Assembly: GCF_000425785.1 (NCBI RefSeq)
Contig: NZ_AUEC01000031.1
Span: forward strand, 1 to 64,000
DNA length: 64,000 bases
Origin: Pseudomonas taiwanensis DSM 21245
Lineage (GTDB): Bacteria > Pseudomonadota > Gammaproteobacteria > Pseudomonadales > Pseudomonadaceae
Direction of reading: 5' to 3'
In this document: piece by piece, positions 47,779-57,204 of the stretch
Numbering within the stretch: the stretch's first letter is position 1
How the letters are laid out: every line of letters begins with the position of its first letter
Translations under genes and position numbers: made by a program
Notes under the pieces: generated by a model
Seen by the model: only the letters and a program-made list of their open reading frames with translations
Told to the model about the DNA's origin: nothing
The model's database searches: none

Positions 47779-48561
47779 ATGCGTACCATCAACAGCCTGA
47801 TCCTCGCCGGCGGCCTGCTGGCCTGTGGCACCACCTTCGGCGGCGACCTGCTGCAATGGCAGAACAACAGCCTGACCTACCTGTGGGGCAAGAACTTCAA
47901 GGTCAACCCCGAGACCCAGCAAACCTTCACCTTCGAGCATGCCGATGCGTGGAAGTACGGCGACAACTTCTTCTTCATCGACAAGATCTTCTACCAGGGC
48001 AAGAAGGACGCCAGCAACGGCCCCAACACCTACTACGGCGAGTTCAGCCCACGCCTGTCGTTCGGCAAGATCTTCGACCAGAAGCTGGCGTTCGGCCCGG
48101 TCAAGGACGTGCTGCTGGCCATGACCTACGAGTTTGGCGAGGGTGACACAGAGTCGTACCTGATCGGCCCTGGCTTCGACCTGGCCATCCCGGGCTTCGA
48201 CTACTTCCAGCTGAACTTCTACAACCGCACCACCGACGGCAGCCGCGCCGGCGACAACGTGTGGCAGATTACTCCGGTGTGGTCGTACACCATCCCGGTC
48301 GGCGATTCCGACGTGCTGATCGACGGCTTCATGGACTGGGTGGTGGACAACGACGAGAACCGTCGCGGCACCTACCAGGCCAACCTGCACTTCAACCCGC
48401 AGATCAAGTACGACCTGGGCAAGGCATTGCACCTGGGTGAGAAGCAGTTGTACGTGGGTGTGGAGTACGACTACTGGAAGAACAAGTACGGCATCAAGGA
48501 CAGCGATGCGTTTACCACGGACCAGAACACCATGAGTTTCCTGGTGAAAGTGCACTTCTGA
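47779..48561 (+). CDS. Tsx/OmpK-like outer-membrane channel, copy 2
   Basis: A 260-residue paralogue of the preceding gene. Long stretches are nearly the same (KNFKVNPETQQTFTFEHAD, YYGEFSPRLSFGKIFD, FGPVKDVLLAMTYE), the signal peptide differs (MRTINSLILAGGLLACG) and the C-terminus is again VKVHF. The start at 47779 is chosen for the signal peptide although the frame is open to 47566. The tandem arrangement with a separate promoter region suggests duplication followed by divergent regulation. A strong hairpin follows. Confidence 0.87.
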   Translation: MRTINSLILAGGLLACGTTFGGDLLQWQNNSLTYLWGKNFKVNPETQQTFTFEHADAWKYGDNFFFIDKIFYQGKKDASNGPNTYYGEFSPRLSFGKIFDQKLAFGPVKDVLLAMTYEFGEGDTESYLIGPGFDLAIPGFDYFQLNFYNRTTDGSRAGDNVWQITPVWSYTIPVGDSDVLIDGFMDWVVDNDENRRGTYQANLHFNPQIKYDLGKALHLGEKQLYVGVEYDYWKNKYGIKDSDAFTTDQNTMSFLVKVHF

Positions 48562-48571
48562 TGCGCTGAAA

Positions 48572-48607
48572 CGTGACAGCGCGTTGCATTAACAACGCGC
48601 TGTCATG
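48572..48607. terminator. bidirectional terminator between the Tsx-like gene and a minus-strand gene
   Basis: GACAGCGCGTTG (48575-48586) pairs perfectly with CAACGCGCTGTC (48593-48604) around CATTAA. Three more pairs, one a G-T wobble, extend the stem. It lies between convergent stops at 48561 and 48640. Confidence 0.8.
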
Positions 48608-48639
48608 TGCAATAGGCTGCGCAGCATGTAAGTAATTTC

Positions 48640-48954
48640 CTACAACTTATTCAGATCAATCCTATTCGCATTTAAAGTTGCCTTGAAAGTCAGAGCAAGC
48701 AGGCAAGGCAACAACCCACCAAACAGCAACAGCCCCGCTTCTACCTGCCAGTGTTCAATCACTCGAAAGATGTCCAGCACCAGCATGATGCTGCTGATTG
48801 TCAATGCCAGGCCGAACATGGCACAGCACTTGTACAACGCCTCGACGCCCGCCCCGCGCAGCAGCAGCCACAGGCCCAACGCCCCCCAGGCCATGACCGT
48901 ACCCAGGTAGAGCGCCAGGTGGTACACATCGTAAGTTAATACTTTACCAAACAT
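48640..48954 (-). CDS. small inner-membrane protein of unknown function
   Basis: A 104-residue protein with about three hydrophobic helices (residues 9-32, 42-60 and 67-90), two adjacent cysteines (YKCCAMFG) and no recognised family. The ATG at 48954 is preceded by an excellent AGGAGGGAG site on the minus strand, so it is very likely expressed. Divergent from the sulfatase-family gene at 49108. Confidence 0.75.
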   Translation of the reverse strand: MFGKVLTYDVYHLALYLGTVMAWGALGLWLLLRGAGVEALYKCCAMFGLALTISSIMLVLDIFRVIEHWQVEAGLLLFGGLLPCLLALTFKATLNANRIDLNKL

Positions 48955-49107
48955 GGTTTCTCCCTCCTGAGCTGTAGGAAAAAGCAAAGTACTGACTATA
49001 GGCCCAGGCTTTCCACTTTAACACCGCAAATTTTTGACAAAATTTTTGCACTTTGCTCTTTAGCATGCTTGGATTCTTGCATTCAAAAAAGAAAACAGGC
49101 CTACTTA

Positions 49108-51063
49108 ATGCGCACGTCCCTCGCCGCCCCGTGGCGGTATCTTCTGTTAGTTTGCTCACTGTGGTTCGGCATCTTCCTGCTGACCCGCCTGGTATTACTG
49201 GTCACCCATCTGGATGAAGTACATGGCGACTACGTCTCATTGTTCTTCAGTGGTGCCCTGTACGACCTGAGCTTCCTCACCTACGCTGCCCTGCCGCTGG
49301 GGCTGTACCTGGCCGTGTGCCCGGCAGGCTTATGGCGCACGCGCTTGCATCGCCGGCTGATGGGCGGCGTACTGGTCGTCAGCCTGTTCGTGATGCTGTT
49401 CGTCGCGGTGGCCGAGTGGCTGTTCTGGGACGAGTTCGGGGTACGCTTCAACTTTATCGCGGTCGATTACCTGGTGTATTCCAAGGAAGTGCTGGACAAC
49501 ATCCGCGAATCGTACCCGCTGCCCACCCTGCTGGGCAGCATCGCTGTGGTCGCCGTGTTGCTTGCAGTGGTCTTGCGCAAGCCCCTCGGCCAGGCGCTCG
49601 CAGCCCCCGGTGCCAATCTGCGCCAACGCCTGGGCGGCATTGCGCTGTTGGCTGTGCTGGGGGGGCTCAGCGGTTTGCTGGTCGACCAGCAATTCCCCCG
49701 CGGCCAGGGTGGTAACGCCTACCAACGCGAACTGGCCAGCAACGGCCCGTACCAGTTCTTTGCCGCGTTCCGTAACAACGAACTGGACTACAGCCAGTTC
49801 TACGCCACCCTCGATGCCAGTGAAGCCGGCGCGCAGATGCACCAGGAGCTGGCTGAGCCCAATGCCCGGTTCCAGGCCAGCGAGCCCGAGGATATCCGCC
49901 GCCATATCAACGCCAGCGGCGAGCCACGCACGCCCAACATCATCCTGGTCACCATCGAGAGCTTCAGCGCCAAGTACATGGGCAGCAACGGCGACCCGCG
50001 CAACCTCACGCCCAACCTGGACGCCCTGCGCCGCGAAAGCCTGTACTTCAACAATTTTTACGCCACCGGCACCCGCACCGACCGTGGCCTGGAGGCCATC
50101 ACCCTGTCGATTCCGCCAACACCGGGCCGCTCCATCGTCAAACGCATCGGCCGCGAAAGCGGTTACGGCAGCCTGGGCCAGCAACTGGCTGCTGTCGGCT
50201 ATGACCCCGTGTTTGTCTATGGCGGGCGTGGCTACTTCGACAACATGAACGCCTTCTTCAGCGGCAACGGCTACCGTATCGTCGACCAGAGCAGCGTGGA
50301 TGAAAGCGAAATCAGCTTCAAGAATGCCTGGGGCATGGCCGATGAAGACCTGTACCGACAGGCCCTCAAACTGGCCGATGCCGACCATGCCAAGCAGCAG
50401 CCGTTCTTGCTGCAACTGATGACCACCTCCAACCACCGCCCTTACACCTACCCGGACGGGCGTATCGACATCCCGTCGGGTGAAGGCCGTGAAGGCGCGG
50501 TGAAGTACACCGACCATGCCATCGCGCAGTTCCTGCGCGAAGCCAAGGGCAAGCCATGGTTCGACAACACCCTGTTCGTCTTCGTGGCCGACCACACCGC
50601 CGGTAGCGCCGGCGTGGAAGACCTGCCGGTGAACAATTACCAGATCCCGCTGTGGATCTACGCCCCCAAGCTGATCGCCCCGCGCGAAGACGCGCAACTG
50701 GCCAGCCAGATCGACCTTGCACCGACCTTGCTCGGCCTGCTGAATCTCAGCTACACCTCGACCTTCTTCGGCCGCGACCTGCTGCGTGAAGACGCCCTGC
50801 CGCCGCGGGTACTGATCGGCAACTATCAGCACCTGGGCCTGTTCGACGGTAAGGACCTGGCGATCCTCAGCCCGCGCGGCGGCATGCGTGTGCATAAGGA
50901 TGCATTGGGCAACAGCCGGGAAATGAGCGTGGGTAGCGATAACCCGCTGGTACGTCGGGCGATTGCCTACTACCAGAGTGCGGCCAACGATTTCAGCAAA
51001 GGCCTACTCGCCTGGAAGCCGGCAGCCGGCGATGAGGAAAAAGGCGTGGCCGTCAGCCCTTGA
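49108..51063 (+). CDS. LTA synthase family membrane sulfatase/phosphotransferase
   Basis: A 651-residue membrane enzyme. Four or five N-terminal helices are followed, from about residue 280, by a periplasmic alkaline-phosphatase/sulfatase domain with the metal motif [16 protein letters not shown], the nucleophile threonine context [10 protein letters not shown], and the C-terminal FVADHTAGS metal site. Gram-negative members transfer phosphoglycerol or phosphoethanolamine to periplasmic glycans or lipids; the acceptor here is unknown. A perfect TTGACA -35 hexamer (49034-49039) lies upstream, but no convincing -10. The gene ends 11 bases inside the convergent DUF808 gene. Confidence 0.88.
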   Translation: MRTSLAAPWRYLLLVCSLWFGIFLLTRLVLLVTHLDEVHGDYVSLFFSGALYDLSFLTYAALPLGLYLAVCPAGLWRTRLHRRLMGGVLVVSLFVMLFVAVAEWLFWDEFGVRFNFIAVDYLVYSKEVLDNIRESYPLPTLLGSIAVVAVLLAVVLRKPLGQALAAPGANLRQRLGGIALLAVLGGLSGLLVDQQFPRGQGGNAYQRELASNGPYQFFAAFRNNELDYSQFYATLDASEAGAQMHQELAEPNARFQASEPEDIRRHINASGEPRTPNIILVTIESFSAKYMGSNGDPRNLTPNLDALRRESLYFNNFYATGTRTDRGLEAITLSIPPTPGRSIVKRIGRESGYGSLGQQLAAVGYDPVFVYGGRGYFDNMNAFFSGNGYRIVDQSSVDESEISFKNAWGMADEDLYRQALKLADADHAKQQPFLLQLMTTSNHRPYTYPDGRIDIPSGEGREGAVKYTDHAIAQFLREAKGKPWFDNTLFVFVADHTAGSAGVEDLPVNNYQIPLWIYAPKLIAPREDAQLASQIDLAPTLLGLLNLSYTSTFFGRDLLREDALPPRVLIGNYQHLGLFDGKDLAILSPRGGMRVHKDALGNSREMSVGSDNPLVRRAIAYYQSAANDFSKGLLAWKPAAGDEEKGVAVSP

Positions 51064-51961
51064 CGGCGCGCCAAATCTTAGAGACCACGCTGACCACCGC
51101 CAGCACCACGGCACCGGCCACCACCCCGGCCACACCGTTGAGCAGCGCCCCGGTCAGCGCCCCACCGCGCCCCTCGCTGAACGCCTCGATGGCGTGATGC
51201 AGGGGCTCGATGCCATGCACCAGAATGCCACCGCCCACCAGAAACATCGCCGCCGTGCCAATCACCGACAGGCTCTTCATCATGTACGGCGCCGCCCGCA
51301 AAATGCCGTTACCCACCGTCTGGGCAAGCCGCGAAGCCTTCTGGGTCATCCACAGCCCCAGGTCATCGAGCTTGACGATACCGCCCACCAGCCCGTACAC
51401 GCCGATGGTCATGACGATGGCAATGCCCGACAGCACGATGATCTGCTGGGTCAGCGGCGCATCGGCGACGGTACCCAAGGTGATGGCGATGATTTCGGCC
51501 GACAGAATGAAATCGGTGCGCACCGCGCCCTTGATCTTGTCCTTCTCGTACGCCACCAAGTCGACGTTGGTATCGGCCACCGCCTCCTTGAGCGCATCGT
51601 GCCCGGCGGCGTCCTCCTCCTTGCTGTGCAGGAACTTGTGCGCCAGCTTCTCGAAACCCTCGAAGCACAAGTAGGCGCCGCCGACCATCAACAGCGGCGT
51701 AACCGCCCATGGAATGAACGCACTGATCAGCAGCGCCGCAGGGACCAGGATCAGCTTGTTGACCAACGACCCCTTAGCCACCGCCCACACCACAGGGATC
51801 TCTCGCTCGGCACGTACGCCAGTGACCTGTTGGGCATTGAGCGCCAGGTCGTCACCCAGCACGCCCGCAGTCTTCTTCGCCGCGACCTTGGTCATGACCG
51901 AGACGTCATCGAGCACCGTGGCGATGTCGTCGATCAGCACCAGTAGACTGCTTCCTGCCAT
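51053..51961 (-). CDS. DUF808 (YedI-type) inner-membrane protein
   Basis: A 302-residue membrane protein beginning [20 protein letters not shown] and containing [20 protein letters not shown], hallmarks of the DUF808/YedI family of unknown function. Several hydrophobic helices follow. Its stop lies inside the last codons of the convergent sulfatase-family gene. No link to purine metabolism is visible. Confidence 0.9.
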   Translation of the reverse strand: MAGSSLLVLIDDIATVLDDVSVMTKVAAKKTAGVLGDDLALNAQQVTGVRAEREIPVVWAVAKGSLVNKLILVPAALLISAFIPWAVTPLLMVGGAYLCFEGFEKLAHKFLHSKEEDAAGHDALKEAVADTNVDLVAYEKDKIKGAVRTDFILSAEIIAITLGTVADAPLTQQIIVLSGIAIVMTIGVYGLVGGIVKLDDLGLWMTQKASRLAQTVGNGILRAAPYMMKSLSVIGTAAMFLVGGGILVHGIEPLHHAIEAFSEGRGGALTGALLNGVAGVVAGAVVLAVVSVVSKIWRAVKG

Positions 51962-52093
51962 GATTGCCGGTTCCGAATAAGTTGAATGGGCCAGATTCTA
52001 GCCGAAAGTCGCTGCCTTGAGCGCCCATTGGGGCCGGTGCTACCATGCCCGATCCCTCTTAGAGGTGGCCAGACACGAGGAAGAGCCCCGACA

Positions 52094-52705
52094 ATGAGCA
52101 CCATTCGCGAGCGCAACAAGGAACTGATCCTGCGCGCGGCCAGCGAGGAATTCGCCGACAAGGGCTTCGCCGCCACCAAGACCAGCGATATCGCGGCCAA
52201 GGCCGGCCTGCCCAAGCCGAACGTGTATTACTACTTCAAGTCCAAGGACAACCTCTACCGCGAGGTCCTGGAAAGCATCATCGCCCCGATCATGCAGGCG
52301 TCGACGCCGTTCAATGCCGATGGCGACCCCAGAGAAGTGCTGAGTTCCTACATTCGCTCTAAGATCCGCATCTCCCGCGACCTGCCGCACGCTTCGAAAG
52401 TGTTCGCCAGCGAGATCATGCATGGCGCACCGCACCTGTCGCCGAGTCAGGTAGAGCAATTGAACGAGCAGGCACGCCACAACATCGAGTGCATCCAGCG
52501 CTGGATCGACCGTGGGCAGATCGCCCATGTGGATGCGCACCACCTGATGTTCAGCATCTGGGCCGCGACCCAGACCTATGCCGACTTCGACTGGCAGATC
52601 TCGGCGGTGACCGGCAAGGCCAAGCTGGCCGACAGCGATTATGACGCGGCGGCGGAGACTATCATCCGGATGGTACTCAAAGGCTGTGAGCCTGAGGTGG
52701 CCTGA
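52094..52705 (+). CDS. TetR family regulator, RutR-like
   Basis: A 203-residue regulator: an N-terminal helix-turn-helix (ERNKELILRAASEEFADKGF, KTSDIAAKAGLPKPNVYYYF) and a helical ligand-binding domain of the YcdC/RutR type (HASKVFASEIMHGAPHLS, WAATQTYADFDWQ). RutR in E. coli senses pyrimidines and binds TTGACCANNTGGTCAA. TGACC-N4-RGTCA boxes upstream of xdhA, the AzgA-like permease, puuE and a Tsx-like gene make this protein their leading candidate regulator. The frame is open upstream, but the ATG at 52094 gives the family N-terminus. Confidence 0.9.
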   Translation: MSTIRERNKELILRAASEEFADKGFAATKTSDIAAKAGLPKPNVYYYFKSKDNLYREVLESIIAPIMQASTPFNADGDPREVLSSYIRSKIRISRDLPHASKVFASEIMHGAPHLSPSQVEQLNEQARHNIECIQRWIDRGQIAHVDAHHLMFSIWAATQTYADFDWQISAVTGKAKLADSDYDAAAETIIRMVLKGCEPEVA

Positions 52706-52718
52706 ACCACCTGCCGCC

Positions 52719-52773
52719 ATTCGCGGACAAGCCCGCTCCTGAAGTCTCTGTGGGAGCAGGCTTGTCCGCGAAT
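52719..52773. repeat. REP-type long inverted repeat
   Basis: Arms of 21 bases (52719-52739 and 52753-52773) pair with one mismatch around a 13-base loop. They lie between the convergent TetR and GlcG-like genes and probably end both transcripts. Confidence 0.85.
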
Positions 52774-52796
52774 AGGTCAGAGCCGGCAATCGAGAT

Positions 52797-53237
52797 TCAG
52801 GCAGCTACCCCGGCATCCGCCTTCAACCCGATCTCTTCGATCGCACTGATCGCGCACTGCTCGTCGATATCCGACGTATCTCCACTGATCCCTACCGCCC
52901 CCAGCACTTTCCCGTCCTGATCACGAATCAGCACGCCACCTGGAGCCGGCACCACCGGCCGCTCACCCAACCCATTCAATGCCGCGAAGAACGCTGGGCG
53001 CTGCTGCGCATCCAACGCCAGCAAACGCGAGCCCTTGCCCAGCGCAATCGCGCCCCATGCCTTGCCCATGGCTACCTCCGGGCGAATCAGGCTCGCCCCA
53101 TCTTCGCGCTGCAACGCCAGCAGGTGCCCGCCGGCGTCCAGCACCGCCACCGTCAGCGGCGCGGAATTGATCTTGCGGCCCGCAGCCAGCGCGGCGTTCA
53201 CCAGGCTGACAGCGGCTTTGAGGTTCAAAGCGTTCAT
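52797..53237 (-). CDS. GlcG/HbpS family (DUF336) protein
   Basis: A 146-residue protein of the GlcG/HbpS fold with LTVAVLDAGGHLLALQREDGAS and GGVLIRDQDGKVLGAVGISG. Family members are found in glycolate and propanediol loci and in haem-binding sensors; their biochemical role is mostly unknown. It is divergent from gcl across 257 bases, with a perfect TTGTATACAA site on each side. This suggests co-regulation with glyoxylate use. The frame extends upstream through the control region, but MNALNLKAAVS at 53237 is the clear start. Confidence 0.88.
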   Translation of the reverse strand: MNALNLKAAVSLVNAALAAGRKINSAPLTVAVLDAGGHLLALQREDGASLIRPEVAMGKAWGAIALGKGSRLLALDAQQRPAFFAALNGLGERPVVPAPGGVLIRDQDGKVLGAVGISGDTSDIDEQCAISAIEEIGLKADAGVAA

Positions 53238-53319
53238 GGAAAGGTCCTCTTCTTGTTGTGAGAAGCCCTGAGGGCAGTTGAAAACCGATAGGACAAATAG
53301 AACACAACCGCGAATATTT

Positions 53320-53329
53320 TTGTATACAA
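53320..53329. promoter_or_regulatory. perfect TTGTATACAA operator before the GlcG-like gene
   Basis: Perfect ten-base palindrome 83 bases upstream of the GlcG-like start, in an AT-rich stretch of the divergent region. Confidence 0.68.
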
Positions 53330-53414
53330 TAATTTGAAACGATCGTATGCGATCACGCAAACAGCCGTTTTCACGGGCGCTCGAACGAAAGCGAACTGCC
53401 CCGATGAAAATCCA

Positions 53415-53444
53415 TTGACCTGAGCCGCCAGGCGTGAATACACT
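53415..53444 (+). promoter_or_regulatory. sigma-70-like promoter of gcl
   Basis: TTGACC (53415-53420) and TACACT (53439-53444) are separated by 18 bases, predicting a start near 53451. A perfect TTGTATACAA then falls at about +10 to +19, a good place for a repressor to block transcription. Confidence 0.5.
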
Positions 53445-53459
53445 CTGGCACAAAGCAAG

Positions 53460-53469
53460 TTGTATACAA
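53460..53469. promoter_or_regulatory. perfect TTGTATACAA operator before gcl
   Basis: Perfect ten-base palindrome 25 bases upstream of the gcl ATG, sharing flanks with the puuE site (AAGTTGTATACAAT). Confidence 0.72.
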
Positions 53470-53494
53470 TTACAAAATCAATGAGGCACAAACC

Positions 53495-55270
53495 ATGAGC
53501 AAAATGAGAGCAATCGATGCAGCCGTTCTGGTCATGCGCCGTGAAGGTGTAGATACCGCGTTCGGCATCCCGGGGGCAGCCATCAACCCGCTGTACTCGG
53601 CCCTGAAGAAAGTCGGTGGCATCGATCACGTCCTCGCTCGTCACGTCGAAGGCGCCTCCCACATGGCCGAGGGCTACACCCGCGCCAATCCGGGCAACAT
53701 CGGCGTGTGCATCGGTACGTCCGGCCCTGCCGGCACCGACATGGTCACCGGCCTGTACAGCGCCTCGGCCGACTCCATCCCGATCCTCTGCATCACCGGC
53801 CAGGCGCCGCGTGCCCGCCTGCACAAGGAAGACTTCCAGGCCGTCGACATCACCAACATCGTCAAGCCGGTCACCAAGTGGGCCACCACCGTTCTGGAAC
53901 CCGGCCAGGTGCCTTACGCCTTCCAGAAGGCCTTCTATGAAATGCGCACCGGCCGCCCAGGCCCAGTGCTGATCGACCTGCCGTTCGACGTGCAGATGGC
54001 CGAAATCGAATTCGACATCGACGCCTACGAGCCGCTGCCAGTCCACAAGCCGTCCGCTACCCGCGTACAGGCTGAAAAGGCCCTGGCCCTGCTCAACGAC
54101 GCCGAGCGCCCGCTGCTGGTGGCCGGTGGCGGCATCATCAACGCCGATGCCAGCGACAAGCTGGTCGAGTTCGCCGAGCTGACCGGCGTGCCGGTGATCC
54201 CGACCCTGATGGGCTGGGGCACCATCCCGGACGACCACGCACAGATGGTCGGCATGGTCGGCCTGCAGACCTCGCACCGCTACGGCAACGCCACCCTGCT
54301 CAAATCCGATCTGGTGTTCGGTATCGGTAACCGTTGGGCCAACCGCCACACCGGTTCCGTCGACGTCTACACCGAAGGCCGCAAGTTCATCCACGTCGAC
54401 ATCGAGCCAACCCAGATCGGCCGCGTGTTCACCCCGGACCTGGGGATCGTTTCCGATGCCGGCAAGGCGCTGGACGTGTTCCTGGAAGTCGCCCGCGAGT
54501 GGAAAGCCGCTGGCAAGCTCAAATGCCGCAAAGCCTGGCTGGAAGACTGCCAGGAGCGCAAGGCCACCCTGCAGCGCAAGACCCACTTCGACAACGTGCC
54601 GGTCAAGCCGCAGCGCGTCTACGAAGAAATGAACCAGGTCTTCGGCAAAGACACCTGCTACGTCAGCACCATCGGCCTGTCGCAGATCGCTGGCGCGCAG
54701 TTCCTGCACGTCTACAAGCCACGCCACTGGATCAACTGCGGCCAGGCCGGCCCGCTGGGCTGGACCATCCCTGCCGCCCTCGGTGTGGTCAAGGCCGATC
54801 CAAAGCGCAAAGTGGTTGCGCTGTCGGGTGACTACGACTTCCAGTTCATGATCGAAGAACTGGCCGTGGGCGCGCAGTTCAACCTGCCATACGTCCACGT
54901 GCTGGTGAACAACGCCTACCTGGGTCTGATCCGCCAGGCTCAGCGTGGCTTCGACATGGATTACTGTGTACAACTGGCGTTCGAGAACATCAACGCCACC
55001 GACGCCGCCACCTACGGTGTCGATCACGTCGCCGTGGTCGAAGGCCTGGGCTGCAAGGCCATTCGCGTGTTCGAGCCGGGCGAGATCGCCCCTGCCCTAC
55101 TCAAGGCGCAGAAAATGGCCGAAGAGTTCCGCGTGCCGGTGGTGGTCGAAGTGATTCTCGAGCGTGTGACCAACATTTCCATGGGCACCGAGATCAACGC
55201 GGTCAACGAGTTCGAAGACCTCGCCCTGGTCGGCAACGACGCACCGACCGCCATCTCGCTGCTGGACTGA
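53495..55270 (+). CDS. gcl: glyoxylate carboligase
   Basis: Thiamine-diphosphate and FAD enzyme condensing two glyoxylates to tartronate semialdehyde and CO2. The 591-residue protein has the three domains of the acetolactate-synthase family: [17 protein letters not shown] at the N-terminus, the FAD-type middle domain, and the ThDP motif [19 protein letters not shown] at the C-terminus. It uses the glyoxylate produced by AllA. A hairpin follows it before hyi. Confidence 0.97.
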   Translation: MSKMRAIDAAVLVMRREGVDTAFGIPGAAINPLYSALKKVGGIDHVLARHVEGASHMAEGYTRANPGNIGVCIGTSGPAGTDMVTGLYSASADSIPILCITGQAPRARLHKEDFQAVDITNIVKPVTKWATTVLEPGQVPYAFQKAFYEMRTGRPGPVLIDLPFDVQMAEIEFDIDAYEPLPVHKPSATRVQAEKALALLNDAERPLLVAGGGIINADASDKLVEFAELTGVPVIPTLMGWGTIPDDHAQMVGMVGLQTSHRYGNATLLKSDLVFGIGNRWANRHTGSVDVYTEGRKFIHVDIEPTQIGRVFTPDLGIVSDAGKALDVFLEVAREWKAAGKLKCRKAWLEDCQERKATLQRKTHFDNVPVKPQRVYEEMNQVFGKDTCYVSTIGLSQIAGAQFLHVYKPRHWINCGQAGPLGWTIPAALGVVKADPKRKVVALSGDYDFQFMIEELAVGAQFNLPYVHVLVNNAYLGLIRQAQRGFDMDYCVQLAFENINATDAATYGVDHVAVVEGLGCKAIRVFEPGEIAPALLKAQKMAEEFRVPVVVEVILERVTNISMGTEINAVNEFEDLALVGNDAPTAISLLD

Positions 55271-55279
55271 TCGCCTGAC

Positions 55280-55302
55280 GCCCCCAGGCTTGAACTGGGG
55301 GC
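55280..55302 (+). other. hairpin between gcl and hyi
   Basis: GCCCCCAG (55280-55287) and CTGGGGGC (55295-55302) pair perfectly around a 7-base loop, followed by CTTCAT. Placed inside the operon it may partly terminate transcription or protect the gcl message. Confidence 0.65.
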
Positions 55303-55324
55303 CTTCATCGCAAGGAGACCACTC

Positions 55325-56107
55325 ATGCCTCGCTTCGCTGCCAACCTGTCCATGCTGTTCACCGAACAGGACTTCCTGGCCCGCTTCAAGGCTGCCGCCG
55401 ACGCTGGCTTCAGCGGCGTCGAATACCTCTTCCCGTACGACTTCAGCGCTGCCGAAATCAAGCAGCAGCTCGATGCCCACGGCCTGACCCAGGTGCTGTT
55501 CAACCTCCCAGCGGGCGACTGGGCGAAGGGCGAGCGCGGTATCACCTGCCACCCTGATCGGGTCGAAGAATTCCGTGCAGGTGTCGACAAGGCCATCGAG
55601 TACGCCAAGGTGCTGGGCAACACCCAGGTCAACGCCTTGGCCGGCATTCGCCCGCAAGGTCCGGACTGCGCCACTGTGCGCAAGACCTTCGTCGAGAACC
55701 TGCGCTACGCCGCCGACAAGCTCAAGGCCGCCGGTATTCGCCTGGTCATGGAAATGATCAACACCCGCGACATTCCAGGCTTCTACCTGAACAACACCCA
55801 GCAAGCCCTGGAAATCCAGGCCGAGGTGGGTAGCGACAACCTGTTCCTGCAATACGACATCTACCACATGCAGATCATGGAAGGTGACCTGGCTCGCACC
55901 CTGGAAGCCAACCTGAAATTGATCAACCACATCCAGCTGGCCGACAACCCGGGCCGCAACGAACCCGGTACCGGCGAGATCAACTACCGCTTCCTGTTCG
56001 AGCACCTGGACCGCATCGGCTACCAGGGCTGGGTGGGCGCGGAGTACAAGCCGCTGACCACCACCGAAGCTGGCCTGGGCTGGCTGAAAACGCACAACGC
56101 GATCTGA
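55325..56107 (+). CDS. hyi: hydroxypyruvate isomerase
   Basis: Interconverts hydroxypyruvate and tartronate semialdehyde. The 260-residue TIM-barrel protein shows MPRFAANLSMLFTEQDFL, FSGVEYLFPYDF and YDIYHMQIMEGDL, all characteristic of Hyi. An AAGGAGA site precedes the ATG. Second gene of gcl-hyi-glxR. Confidence 0.95.
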   Translation: MPRFAANLSMLFTEQDFLARFKAAADAGFSGVEYLFPYDFSAAEIKQQLDAHGLTQVLFNLPAGDWAKGERGITCHPDRVEEFRAGVDKAIEYAKVLGNTQVNALAGIRPQGPDCATVRKTFVENLRYAADKLKAAGIRLVMEMINTRDIPGFYLNNTQQALEIQAEVGSDNLFLQYDIYHMQIMEGDLARTLEANLKLINHIQLADNPGRNEPGTGEINYRFLFEHLDRIGYQGWVGAEYKPLTTTEAGLGWLKTHNAI

Positions 56108-56158
56108 ATCCTTTGCTCCCACCGGGAATGCGAACAAATATAAAAGAGGTAATTTCTC

Positions 56159-57049
56159 ATGGCTAAAATCGGTTTCCTCGGCACCGGCATCATGGGCAAA
56201 CCCATGGCCCAGAACCTGCAAAAAGCAGGTCACAGCATCTTCGTTTCCACCCACCACGACGCCGCCCCTGCCGACCTGATCGCCGCTGGCGCAGTGGCCC
56301 TGGCCAACCCGAAGGAAGTGGCCCAGGAAGCCGAGTTCATCATCGTCATGGTGCCGGACACCCCACAGGTCGAAAGCGTGCTGTTCGATGAGAACGGCGT
56401 TGTCGAGGGCGTAGGTCCGAACAAGGTAGTGATCGACATGAGCTCGATCTCGCCCACCGCGACCAAAGTCTTCGCCGAGAAGATCAAGGCCACCGGCGCT
56501 GCCTACCTGGACGCGCCGGTATCCGGCGGTGAAGTCGGCGCCAAGGCCGCGACCCTGAGCATCATGGTCGGTGGCTGCCCGAAAGCCTTCGAGCGCGCCC
56601 TGCCGCTGTTCGAAGCCATGGGCAAGAACATCACCCGCGTCGGCGGTAACGGCGACGGCCAGACCGCCAAGGTCGCCAACCAGATCATCGTCGCCCTGAA
56701 CATCCAGGCCGTTGCCGAAGCCCTGCTGTTCGCTGCCAAGAACGGCGCGGACCCTGCCAAGGTCCGTGAAGCTCTGATGGGCGGCTTCGCTTCGTCGAAG
56801 ATCCTTGAAGTGCACGCCGAGCGCATGATCAAAGGCACCTTCGACCCAGGCTTCCGCATCAACCTGCACCAGAAGGACCTGAACCTGGCCCTGCAAGGCG
56901 CCAAGGAACTGGGCATCAACCTGCCCAACACCTCCAATGCCCAGCAAGTATTCAGCACCTGCGTGGCGCTGGGCGGCGGCAACTGGGACCACTCCGCGCT
57001 GATCAAGGGCCTGGAGCACATGGCCAACTTCTCGATCCGCGACCTCTAG
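56159..57049 (+). CDS. glxR: tartronate semialdehyde reductase
   Basis: NAD(P)H-dependent reductase giving D-glycerate. The 296-residue beta-hydroxyacid dehydrogenase has the N-terminal nucleotide site KIGFLGTGIMGKPMAQNL, the substrate loop DAPVSGGEVGAKAATLSIMVG and the catalytic lysine region GDGQTAKVANQI. It ends the first half of the operon; a terminator follows within 80 bases. Confidence 0.96.
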   Translation: MAKIGFLGTGIMGKPMAQNLQKAGHSIFVSTHHDAAPADLIAAGAVALANPKEVAQEAEFIIVMVPDTPQVESVLFDENGVVEGVGPNKVVIDMSSISPTATKVFAEKIKATGAAYLDAPVSGGEVGAKAATLSIMVGGCPKAFERALPLFEAMGKNITRVGGNGDGQTAKVANQIIVALNIQAVAEALLFAAKNGADPAKVREALMGGFASSKILEVHAERMIKGTFDPGFRINLHQKDLNLALQGAKELGINLPNTSNAQQVFSTCVALGGGNWDHSALIKGLEHMANFSIRDL

Positions 57050-57125
57050 GAGCGAGCGTAGCTCGCGATGAAGCACACGCTGCCTGACCTGCGACCACAG
57101 GCCAGGCAGTGACCCGAGCAACACC

Positions 57126-57169
57126 CGCCCCTGGTTCGGCCTGCACGGAGGCAGTTCCAGGGGCGTTTT
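57126..57169 (+). terminator. terminator between glxR and ttuD
   Basis: CGCCCCTGG (57126-57134) pairs perfectly with CCAGGGGCG (57157-57165) and is followed by TTTTC. The large loop contains a smaller stem. It probably gives partial termination before ttuD. Confidence 0.75.
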
Positions 57170-57204
57170 CGATTCTGCAGAACAAAAACAATTGGGAGCC
57201 TGCC

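Noticed and set aside
49034..49066. Complete sigma-70 promoter for the LTA-synthase-like gene
   Set aside because: TTGACA is perfect, but the nearest -10-like hexamers (TTTAGC, TAGCAT) are 19 and 21 bases away, so only the -35 can be supported.
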